Shown here: positions 1-5,782 of the stretch, piece after piece
How positions within the stretch are numbered: the stretch's first letter is position 1
Layout of the letters: each line of letters starts with the position of its first letter
Source: Caryophanales bacterium UBA1709
Lineage (GTDB): Bacteria; Bacillota_I; Bacilli_A; RFN20; UBA1709
Direction of reading: 5' to 3'
Length of the DNA: 9,293 bases
Assembly: GCA_002317215.1 (NCBI GenBank)
Contig: DCJD01000011.1
Span: forward strand, 1 to 9,293
Notes under the pieces: generated by a model
The model's database searches: none
Seen by the model: only the letters and a program-made list of their open reading frames with translations
Told to the model about the DNA's origin: nothing
Translations under genes and position numbers: made by a program

Positions 1-593
1 TCTTTTCCTTCTACGCATTTGCCAAGATTTTCTACTTCTTTTTCAACTAAATATCCAATAGCACATTGTTTATTATCTTGTTTTGCAAAATAAGGAATTC
101 CATAAGTTGAAGAATGCGCTCTATGACAAGTACCAAATGCATCATTAACATAAGCATCGGCTAAACTAGCCCAATACTTAGATAATTCTTCATCGTTTTT
201 CTCTTCACCTTTTTCATATCTAGTATTTTGCATTAAGATGACATCACCTTTTTGCATATTCTTAATTGCTTCTTCTAATTCATTTCCTCTAGTTGCATTA
301 ACAAACTTAACTTCCTTACCAAGTAATTCAGATAATCTAATTGCAACAGGAGCTAAATTATTTTTCTTTTTAGCTTCTTCTACTGTTTCAATTTCTTTCC
401 ATTTAATCTTTCCTAAATGGCTCATTAAAACAGCTTTAGCATCTTTAGATATTAAATACTTAATTGTTCTTAAAGCTTGAATGATTCTATTGTCATTACT
501 AATAACACCATTTTTAATTGGAACATTAAAATCTACTCTAACAAATACAACTTTATTATTTACATCAATATCATAAACTTTATATTTACTCAT
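1..593 (-). CDS. pgk: Phosphoglycerate kinase, N-terminal part (cut by window edge)
   Basis: Cytoplasmic glycolytic enzyme that transfers phosphate from 1,3-bisphosphoglycerate to ADP. About 197 codons are present; the family is usually near 395-400 residues, so roughly the N-terminal, phosphoglycerate-binding domain is seen and the nucleotide-binding domain lies outside. Visible family motifs are VRVDFNVP (residues 18-25), NDNRI (33-37), MSHLG (57-61), an NTRYEKGEEKND block, and VNDAFGTCHRAHSS. The ATG at 593-591 is preceded by AAGGAG (607-602), which fixes the start. It lies downstream of gapA on the same strand, the common gap-pgk order. One oddity is Lys62 where the substrate-contacting arginine of the SHLGR motif is usual. 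Only 18 bases separate the inter-gene hairpin from the ATG, so pgk probably depends on transcription that passes the hairpin. Family identity is very secure. Confidence 0.97.
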   Translation of the reverse strand, partial: MSKYKVYDIDVNNKVVFVRVDFNVPIKNGVISNDNRIIQALRTIKYLISKDAKAVLMSHLGKIKWKEIETVEEAKKKNNLAPVAIRLSELLGKEVKFVNATRGNELEEAIKNMQKGDVILMQNTRYEKGEEKNDEELSKYWASLADAYVNDAFGTCHRAHSSTYGIPYFAKQDNKQCAIGYLVEKEVENLGKCVEGK

Positions 594-611
594 ATATTAT
601 TCTCCTTATAT

Positions 612-638
612 AAAAGCGCCTCACTAAGAAGCGCTTTT
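612..638 (-). terminator. Terminator-like hairpin between gapA and pgk
   Basis: On the minus strand AAAAGCGCTTC pairs with GAGGCGCTTTT around the loop TTAGT. That gives an 11-bp stem including one G-T pair, followed by only four T before ATAT. It starts 8 bases after the gapA stop codon and ends 4 bases before the pgk ribosome site. It could be a leaky terminator that lowers pgk relative to gapA, or an mRNA processing or stability element. The T-tract is weak for a full terminator. No room for a separate pgk promoter is visible downstream of it. Confidence 0.6.
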
Positions 639-646
639 TAGCTTAA

Positions 647-1675
647 TTATAAACCTAATACTTTAGCAAACTTCTTAGCTAATCTAATATATTGGCAAGT
701 ATAACTGTATTCGTTATCATACCAACAAACAACTTTAACAAATTGTTTACCATCTGGTGTGGTTAAAATCTTTGTTTGAGTATCATCAAAGATTCCACCT
801 TCAGTTCTTCCTAAGATATCACTAGATACGATAGGATCACTAGTATAACCAAGTACTCCTTTTAAGTAAGTTTCGCTAGCTTCTTTCATAGATGCATTAA
901 TTTCTTCTGCTGTTACTTCTTTCTTTAAAGTTAATGTCATATCAACTAAAGAACCATCAGTTACAGGAACTCTAATTGCTCCACCTTGTAATTTACCTTT
1001 TAAACTTGGAATTACTAAGTGTAATGCTTTAGCAGCACCTGTTGAAGAAGGAACGATATTAGCAGCACATGCTCTACCACGTCTAAAATCTTTTTCTTTA
1101 ACTAAGTCTAGAGAAGTTTGATCATTAGTGTAAGCATGAACTGTAGTCATAAATCCACCTTCAACACCAAACTTATCTTCTAATACTTTCATCATAGGAG
1201 CAAGACAATTAGTAGTACAACTAGCACCACTGATAACACTCATATCACTTGTTAATAAATTATCATTAACACCATAAACAAATGTTGGGGTTTCAGCATC
1301 AGCTGGAGCACTAATTACTACTCCCTTAACTCCACCTACATCAATATGAACTGATGCATCTTTTAAACCTTTAAATCTACCAGTACATTCTAGTACCATT
1401 TGTGCACCATATTCACTCCATTTAATTAATGATGGATCTTTTTGTCCAATAATTGGAATATTCTTTCCATCAAATACAATAGCACCTTCAACTGCTTCTA
1501 TACTATGATTTTTAAATTCTCTATGACTAGTATCATATTTTAGTAAGTAAGCTAGGTTTGCAGCACTACTTAAATCGTTAATAGCAACGATTTCGAATTC
1601 GCCATCTTCGATCATTCTTCTAAATGCAAGACGACCGATTCTACCGAATCCATTAATTGCAACTTTTAAACTCAT
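647..1675 (-). CDS. gapA: Glyceraldehyde-3-phosphate dehydrogenase, type I
   Basis: Oxidises and phosphorylates glyceraldehyde-3-phosphate to 1,3-bisphosphoglycerate in the cytoplasm. The protein is 342 residues, normal for the family. The Rossmann fold opens with NGFGRIGR (residues 8-15); Asp34 in AINDL is the usual marker of NAD use. The catalytic motif ASCTTNCLAP (151-160) puts the nucleophile at Cys153, with His180 in TTVHAYTND as its partner. RACAANIVPSSTGAAKA and the C-terminal WYDNEYSYT are also typical. The start is set by AAAGGAG (1692-1686) ten bases before ATG and by the glycine-rich loop at its usual distance. It has its own near-consensus promoter and is followed by pgk. NAD rather than NADP use, and a glycolytic rather than gluconeogenic (GapB-like) role, are inferred from Asp34 and the pgk neighbour. 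Confidence 0.98.
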   Translation of the reverse strand: MSLKVAINGFGRIGRLAFRRMIEDGEFEIVAINDLSSAANLAYLLKYDTSHREFKNHSIEAVEGAIVFDGKNIPIIGQKDPSLIKWSEYGAQMVLECTGRFKGLKDASVHIDVGGVKGVVISAPADAETPTFVYGVNDNLLTSDMSVISGASCTTNCLAPMMKVLEDKFGVEGGFMTTVHAYTNDQTSLDLVKEKDFRRGRACAANIVPSSTGAAKALHLVIPSLKGKLQGGAIRVPVTDGSLVDMTLTLKKEVTAEEINASMKEASETYLKGVLGYTSDPIVSSDILGRTEGGIFDDTQTKILTTPDGKQFVKVVCWYDNEYSYTCQYIRLAKKFAKVLGL

Positions 1676-1705
1676 ATTATAATTTCTCCTTTATTTTCAT
1701 TTATA

Positions 1706-1734
1706 ATTATATTCTTAATTAATACTCCTATCAA
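1706..1734 (-). promoter_or_regulatory. Sigma-A type promoter of gapA(-pgk)
   Basis: The minus strand shows TTGATA (1734-1729), a 17-base spacer and TATAAT (1711-1706): five of six matches at -35 and six of six at -10, with ideal spacing. Transcription would begin near 1699, giving a leader of about 24 bases that carries AAAGGAG (1692-1686). I see no operator-like repeat next to it, so strong constitutive expression is the simplest reading. Confidence 0.85.
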
Positions 1735-1735
1735 T

Positions 1736-1761
1736 AAAAAACCTTTAGTTTATACTAAAGG
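1736..1761 (-). terminator. Intrinsic terminator of the pdp-to-membrane-protein operon
   Basis: On the minus strand CCTTTAGT pairs perfectly with ACTAAAGG around the loop ATAA, and six T follow. The 5' arm encodes the last residues of the membrane protein and the stop codon TAA lies in the 3' arm, so the terminator is embedded in the gene end. The gapA -35 box starts two bases after the T-run, insulating the glycolytic unit from upstream transcription. Confidence 0.85.
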
Positions 1762-2272
1762 TTAAAAATATAGATAGAACTAGAACAATAGCTAAGAATA
1801 TCGAACCAATTAATAGCCATAAAGATTTCTTATTACGTGCTTTAATTTGATATGTTAGTGAAAGTATAAAGAATATAACAATAATGATTCCAAGTCCTAT
1901 GTTGGTATATGGACGTATCTTTTCAATATATCCATATACTGGTAGATCATCTTGAAACATCCATTCAAATATACTTCTAAATTTTTGAGAAAATGCTCTA
2001 AACTTTTCACTTAATAGTATGGTGAAAAACGTACATATTACTGGTACTCCTACAACAATAAGCCATACTACCGCAAGTATAATTCCTGCTAATCCTATTG
2101 CTAAAGGAAGTATTCTTAATGCAATTGCTAATACATCAGAAATAATAGCAAGCACACAGAATACTTTTACAGCCTTAAATAATCCCAAGTATTCTTCTAT
2201 ATAATCATCGGAATATGATTCTTGTTCATATTCTTCAATAGTCTCTGGTTTTGATTTAAATCCTATTGCCAT
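1745..2272 (-). CDS. Small multi-pass membrane protein of unknown function
   Basis: I do not recognise the family. The 175-residue protein has an acidic, tyrosine-rich N-terminal tail (about residues 8-28, with EEYEQES and DDYIEEY). Strongly hydrophobic segments follow near 33-53, 55-87 (long enough for one or two spans), 124-142 and 151-173. A polar stretch at 89-121 and basic residues after the third segment (KARNKK) would sit at the membrane surface. No signal-peptide cleavage site, catalytic motif or cysteine pattern is evident. The ATG follows the stop of the LOR gene by two bases (TAA-TT-ATG) and has no clear ribosome site, so translation probably depends on ribosomes finishing the LOR gene. 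It is the last gene of the operon. The tight link suggests it works with the LOR protein or the transporter, but this is inference. Confidence 0.8.
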   Translation of the reverse strand: MAIGFKSKPETIEEYEQESYSDDYIEEYLGLFKAVKVFCVLAIISDVLAIALRILPLAIGLAGIILAVVWLIVVGVPVICTFFTILLSEKFRAFSQKFRSIFEWMFQDDLPVYGYIEKIRPYTNIGLGIIIVIFFILSLTYQIKARNKKSLWLLIGSIFLAIVLVLSIFLTFSIN

Positions 2273-2274
2273 AA

Positions 2275-2763
2275 TTAATCTTGTTGTTCGTATTTCTTAT
2301 CGTAGATATTATCAATTGCGATAACAAGAGCTACTAAGAATGGTGCATCTTCTTGACTATTAATATCAATAGCAAACTTATCGGCTAAAGCAAACTTTCT
2401 TGTGATAGTTCCAATTTGTCTATCACCATAAATAATCTTAAAATTCCATCCCCAAAAATTGCCTTGAATCTCAAGTGGTTTATCTGTTCCTTCAATTAAG
2501 AATCCTTCTTTTAAAGAGAATCTTTTAATAACTGTAGCAATTAATTTCTTATTGCCATCATAGATATATGCTTTTCTTCTAATAAAATGAATTAATTTAT
2601 TGCGAACAATAAATAGATTCTCACCTTCTAAAGTTTGAACTCTTTTTCTTTTAGTAAATGTGAATAGTTGTCCTTTAACTTGATATAAAGGATTCTCATT
2701 TTCATCATATACCTTTGATGCTCCTGTAAAACTAATAAACTTATTCTTTACATAAATAGTCAT
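2275..2763 (-). CDS. LURP-one-related (LOR/YxjI-like, DUF567) protein
   Basis: A 162-residue soluble protein matching the LURP-one-related family, which adopts a tubby-like beta-barrel around a central helix. Its biochemical role in bacteria is not established. The repeating strand pattern is visible: YDENENPLYQVKGQLFTF (residues 19-36), then AYIYDGNKKLIATVIKRFSL, then FWGWNFKIIYGDRQIGTITRKF. The hydrophobic helix VALVIAIDNIYD comes near the C-terminus, where the buried core helix of this fold is expected. There is no signal peptide. The start is firm: AAGGAGG (2778-2772) stands 8 bases before ATG. The gene follows the transporter gene after 24 bases and leads directly into the small membrane-protein gene. 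A role at the inner face of the membrane, perhaps binding lipid as tubby-like folds can, is only a guess. Confidence 0.85.
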   Translation of the reverse strand: MTIYVKNKFISFTGASKVYDENENPLYQVKGQLFTFTKRKRVQTLEGENLFIVRNKLIHFIRRKAYIYDGNKKLIATVIKRFSLKEGFLIEGTDKPLEIQGNFWGWNFKIIYGDRQIGTITRKFALADKFAIDINSQEDAPFLVALVIAIDNIYDKKYEQQD

Positions 2764-2786
2764 ATACTTTTCCTCCTTTTATATTA

Positions 2787-2808
2787 ACTAGTCTCCTGTT
2801 GGACTAGT
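2787..2808 (-). repeat. Hairpin over the stop codon of the phosphate transporter gene
   Basis: On the minus strand ACTAGTC pairs perfectly with GACTAGT around the 8-base loop CAACAGGA. The transporter's TAG stop lies in the 3' arm. TAATATAAAA follows rather than a T-run, so it is not a standard terminator. It ends 8 bases before the ribosome site of the LOR gene and could affect mRNA decay or coupling. A chance 7-bp match is also possible. Confidence 0.45.
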
Positions 2809-4422
2809 AATAGAATAACCTATATTTACTAAATGGTCAGCAACTCTTTCTAAATAACTAACTACGCTAGTAAAATAAGCGCCTAATTCCATAGTGCAAT
2901 TAGATTTAGCTAATCTTTCAAAATGGCTAGCATCTAATTCCTTTTTCATATTATCTACTATATTTTCTAATTTGTCTAACTCTGATATATTAATATCAGG
3001 TTTACTCTTAAATACTTTATAGCTTAAATCAAACATACTATTAACATTCTTATACATACTTGTTAATTCATTAATAGCATCTTTGCTAAAACATAATTCT
3101 TTTTCTTTTATTGATATAGCAATATCTAAGAAATCTTTTGCAATATCCCCAATTCTTTCAATATCATTAATAACATGGAAATAACTACCAACTATATTAC
3201 TGTCATTAACGCTTACTAATCCAGTTAATTTAATTAGATAACTAGTTAAAGCTTCATTCATATAATCAATATTATCTTCAACTTCATTGATTTCATTTCT
3301 ATTACTTAAATCTAATGTTAGCAAACAACGCATTGCATTTTCTAGATTATATCTAGATAATTTAGCCATCTCTAATATTTGCAAACGAACTTGGTTTAAA
3401 GCAATTGATGGAGTGTTTAAGAATCTATCGTCAATCTTTTCAATCAATAGTTTCTTTCTTAATTCTTCTTTATCTTTAATTAATCTTTGGGCAATCTTTA
3501 CAAGTAAACCACTACTTGGTAATAAGATTAATGTAGTAATTAGATTAAATATAATATGAAATAAAGCTATTTGGATAGATAAATTAGATGGAGCTAGTTT
3601 ATCTAAGATATCAATAGTTACATCTTTAAATATTAATATTAATGCTGTAAAGAATATTGTTCCAATACAATTAAATAATAAATGAATTAAAGCGGCTCTT
3701 TTTGCATTAGCATTAGTTCCAATACTACTAATTAATGCTGTAACACAAGTTCCAATATTACTACCTAGCACTATAAATAGAGCAGATTGAATAGGTAATA
3801 CTCCAAGTCCACACATAATAATAGCTAAACTAGTTAATAAACCAGAACTATGAACAAAAGCTGTTAATATAATTCCAATTAATAACAATACTAATGGAAA
3901 ATCAATAACTTCAAATAGATTAAAACAAGCTTGTTGAACTAAAGGATCATTAAAACCACTTTTAATAACATATAGACCAGTAAACATAATACCAAGTCCA
4001 CCAATACTACTTCCTACACTTTTAATCTTCTCATTTTTTCCAAGCATAATCATAAAACAACCTATGAATGCTAAGAAACAGAAATATACTTCAATATTAA
4101 AAGAAGATAAAGAAACTAATAAACCAGTTATTGTAGTACCAATATTAGCCCCCATTATAATACTAGTTGCTTGAACTAGACTCATACTAGAAGAGTTAAC
4201 AAAACCAATTACCATTGCCGTAGTAGCACCACTACTTTGAATAAGACCTGCCACTAATGCTCCAATGCCAACACCTGCTAATTTGTTATCACTAATCTTA
4301 TCTAATATCTTTCTTACTTGTTTACCAAAACTCTTCTCAAGACCACCACTCATAAAGTTCATCCCAAGAATTAAAACTCCAGTTCCAGCTAATAAGAATA
4401 AAATTGCTTGAAGTATATCCAT
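2788..4422 (-). CDS. Na+/phosphate cotransporter family protein with PhoU-like C-terminal domain
   Basis: A 544-residue inner-membrane protein of the NptA/YjbB-like Na/Pi cotransporter family. It has two inverted membrane repeats (about residues 1-155 and 165-310) and a cytoplasmic helical PhoU-like region (about 335-535). The first repeat carries IQSSGATT (61-68) and GANIGTT; the second carries VHSSG (190-194) and GSNIGTC. These SSG and NIGT elements form the substrate path in the family, but the usual glutamine of the second QSS motif is His191. The PhoU-like part shows the paired motifs DIERIGDIAKD (420-430) and YLERVADHLVNIG (523-535). Its ATG overlaps the pdp stop by one base (TAATG), with GAGG (4436-4433) as ribosome site, so the two are probably translationally coupled. 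Phosphate transport is the family role; direction and substrate are inferred. The coupled phosphate-consuming phosphorylase fits. Confidence 0.92.
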   Translation of the reverse strand: MDILQAILFLLAGTGVLILGMNFMSGGLEKSFGKQVRKILDKISDNKLAGVGIGALVAGLIQSSGATTAMVIGFVNSSSMSLVQATSIIMGANIGTTITGLLVSLSSFNIEVYFCFLAFIGCFMIMLGKNEKIKSVGSSIGGLGIMFTGLYVIKSGFNDPLVQQACFNLFEVIDFPLVLLLIGIILTAFVHSSGLLTSLAIIMCGLGVLPIQSALFIVLGSNIGTCVTALISSIGTNANAKRAALIHLLFNCIGTIFFTALILIFKDVTIDILDKLAPSNLSIQIALFHIIFNLITTLILLPSSGLLVKIAQRLIKDKEELRKKLLIEKIDDRFLNTPSIALNQVRLQILEMAKLSRYNLENAMRCLLTLDLSNRNEINEVEDNIDYMNEALTSYLIKLTGLVSVNDSNIVGSYFHVINDIERIGDIAKDFLDIAISIKEKELCFSKDAINELTSMYKNVNSMFDLSYKVFKSKPDINISELDKLENIVDNMKKELDASHFERLAKSNCTMELGAYFTSVVSYLERVADHLVNIGYSITSPTGD

Positions 4423-5723
4423 TATCCAATTACCTCATCAATTACATTTAATTTATTAGTTTTATTATTAACTATAACAAAATCATTAATAACTTCATCA
4501 ATTATATAATTAGTATCTTCTTTATTAGTATATAAAGTTGCTAATAATTCCCCTTCATTAACATGATCTCCTGGTTTTTTATTAACAATAATACCAGCAC
4601 TATAATCAATACTATCTTCTTTCTTAGCTCTTCCAGCTCCTAAATATAAACTAGCTTGACCAATTCCGATAGTATTAATCTTCTCAACATATCCTTCTTT
4701 TTTGGATAAAACTTCTATTGTATATTTTGCTTTAGGAAATTTAGAAGGATCTAAAATATATGAAATATCTCCACCTTGTTGTTTTACAAATTCAACAAAT
4801 TTATTAAAAGCTGATCCATCCTTTAATGATTTTTCTAAATCTATCTTAGCTTTATTAATATCATCATATATCTTAGCTTGAACAAGCATAATACTTCCCG
4901 CATTAACTACTAAATCAACTAAGTCTTTAGGACCGTTCCCATGTAAAGTATTGATTGCTTCAATAACTTCTAAACTATTACCAATCGCATTTCCTAAAGG
5001 TTGATTCATATTTGAAATTATAGCTTTAGTATCTTTATTCATATTCTTGCCAATCTTAACCATACATTTAGCAAGTTCAATACTATCATTAATATCTTCA
5101 AAGAAAGCTCCTGATCCATATTTAACATCAAGTAAAATACAATCTGTTCCAGTAGATAACTTCTTTGACATAATAGATGTAGCGATTAAAGGAATACAAT
5201 CAACAGTTCCTGTAACATCTCTTAAAGCATATAATTTTTTATCAGCAGGATCTAACTCGCTAGTTTGTCCAATAATAGCTAGTCCAACTTTCCTAACAGC
5301 TTCTTTAAATTCTGCAATACTTAAATTAATATTAAAACCTGGTATTGATTCTAATTTATCTAATGTTCCACCAGTATGTCCAAGTCCTCTACCAGAAAGT
5401 TTAGCAACTTTACCTCCAAGACTTGCTACCATTGGCCCTAAAACAAGACTAGTTTTATCTCCAACTCCTCCAGTACTGTGTTTATCAACTTTTAAACCTT
5501 CAATATTAGATAAATCAACAACTTCTCCGCTATTAATCATTGCTTGACATAAATAAGCTGTTTCCTTCTCGCTCATTCCCTTTAAACAAATAGCCATAAG
5601 TAAACTAGACATTTGATAATCTGGAATTGTATTGTTGGTATATCCTTGGATTAGAAAATCTATCTCTTCTTTAGATAACTCTTCTCCTCTTTTTTTCTTA
5701 ATTATTATACTTGGTACAAACAT
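4422..5723 (-). CDS. pdp: Pyrimidine-nucleoside phosphorylase
   Basis: Cleaves uridine, thymidine and related nucleosides with phosphate into a base and (deoxy)ribose-1-phosphate, for pyrimidine salvage in the cytoplasm. The length is 433 residues from the chosen ATG, as expected for Firmicute PyNP. Phosphate-site motifs are KHSTGGVGDKTS (81-92) and SGRGLGHTGGTLDK (110-123). Nucleoside-site residues fall at Arg168 (YALRD), Ser183 (ATSIMSKK) and Lys187, followed by DVKYGSGAF (199-207). From recall, these numbers coincide with the active-site numbering of the Bacillus/Geobacillus enzyme. That supports ATG 5723-5721 over an in-frame GTG at 5732, which would add three residues and lies inside the ribosome site. 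It is the first gene of its operon, divergent from the methyltransferase, and overlaps the transporter gene by one base. Uridine versus thymidine preference cannot be told here. Confidence 0.96.
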   Translation of the reverse strand: MFVPSIIIKKKRGEELSKEEIDFLIQGYTNNTIPDYQMSSLLMAICLKGMSEKETAYLCQAMINSGEVVDLSNIEGLKVDKHSTGGVGDKTSLVLGPMVASLGGKVAKLSGRGLGHTGGTLDKLESIPGFNINLSIAEFKEAVRKVGLAIIGQTSELDPADKKLYALRDVTGTVDCIPLIATSIMSKKLSTGTDCILLDVKYGSGAFFEDINDSIELAKCMVKIGKNMNKDTKAIISNMNQPLGNAIGNSLEVIEAINTLHGNGPKDLVDLVVNAGSIMLVQAKIYDDINKAKIDLEKSLKDGSAFNKFVEFVKQQGGDISYILDPSKFPKAKYTIEVLSKKEGYVEKINTIGIGQASLYLGAGRAKKEDSIDYSAGIIVNKKPGDHVNEGELLATLYTNKEDTNYIIDEVINDFVIVNNKTNKLNVIDEVIG

Positions 5724-5727
5724 AATA

Positions 5728-5735
5728 CTCACCCT
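5728..5735 (-). promoter_or_regulatory. Ribosome site that decides the pdp start
   Basis: AGGGTGAG on the minus strand contains GGTGA, complementary to part of the 16S rRNA 3' end, five bases before ATG 5723. The GTG inside it is in frame but would leave almost no leader, so I read it as part of the ribosome site and not as the start. Confidence 0.7.
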
Positions 5736-5742
5736 ACAATAA

Positions 5743-5771
5743 ATTATACATTTAATTATGTTATAATTAAA
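5743..5771 (-). promoter_or_regulatory. Probable promoter of the pdp operon
   Basis: A perfect TATAAT (5748-5743) is present. At 17 bases upstream the -35 position reads TTTAAT (5771-5766), a poor match. Transcription would start near 5736, giving a leader of only about 13 bases with the ribosome site at its very 5' end. The weak -35 suggests low basal activity or help from an activator. Confidence 0.6.
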
Positions 5772-5772
5772 T
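5750..5772. repeat. 10-bp inverted repeat between divergent promoters
   Basis: ATTTAATTAT and ATAATTAAAT are perfect inverted arms separated by GTT. The repeat spans the methyltransferase -10 box and the -35 position of pdp, where an operator for shared control would sit. It is entirely A/T apart from one G in the spacer, so chance in this AT-rich DNA is a real alternative. Confidence 0.45.
5759..5767 (+). promoter_or_regulatory. Extended -10 promoter of the methyltransferase gene
   Basis: TG-T-TATAAT is a full extended -10 element; no good -35 is seen, which extended -10 promoters tolerate. Transcription would begin near 5774, about nine bases before the ATG. The bases before the ATG (ATAGAACAAAAT) hold no ribosome site, so the message would be leaderless or nearly so. 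Confidence 0.6.
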
Positions 5773-5782
5773 AGAACAAAAT

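Noticed and set aside
238..480. Plus-strand open frame of 80 codons opposite pgk
   Set aside because: Antisense shadow of the conserved PGK N-terminal domain, with no initiation signals.
2019..2204. Plus-strand open frame of 61 codons opposite the small membrane protein
   Set aside because: Short antisense shadow; the minus-strand gene explains the region with its membrane segments and operon position.
3287..3559. Plus-strand open frame of 90 codons opposite the phosphate transporter gene
   Set aside because: Antisense to the PhoU-like region; no ribosome site and no recognisable protein pattern.
5047..5547. Plus-strand open frame of 166 codons opposite pdp
   Set aside because: It lies wholly antisense to a highly conserved enzyme, has no ribosome site or promoter, and its low-complexity Ser/Leu/Pro make-up is what the reverse of pdp codons gives.
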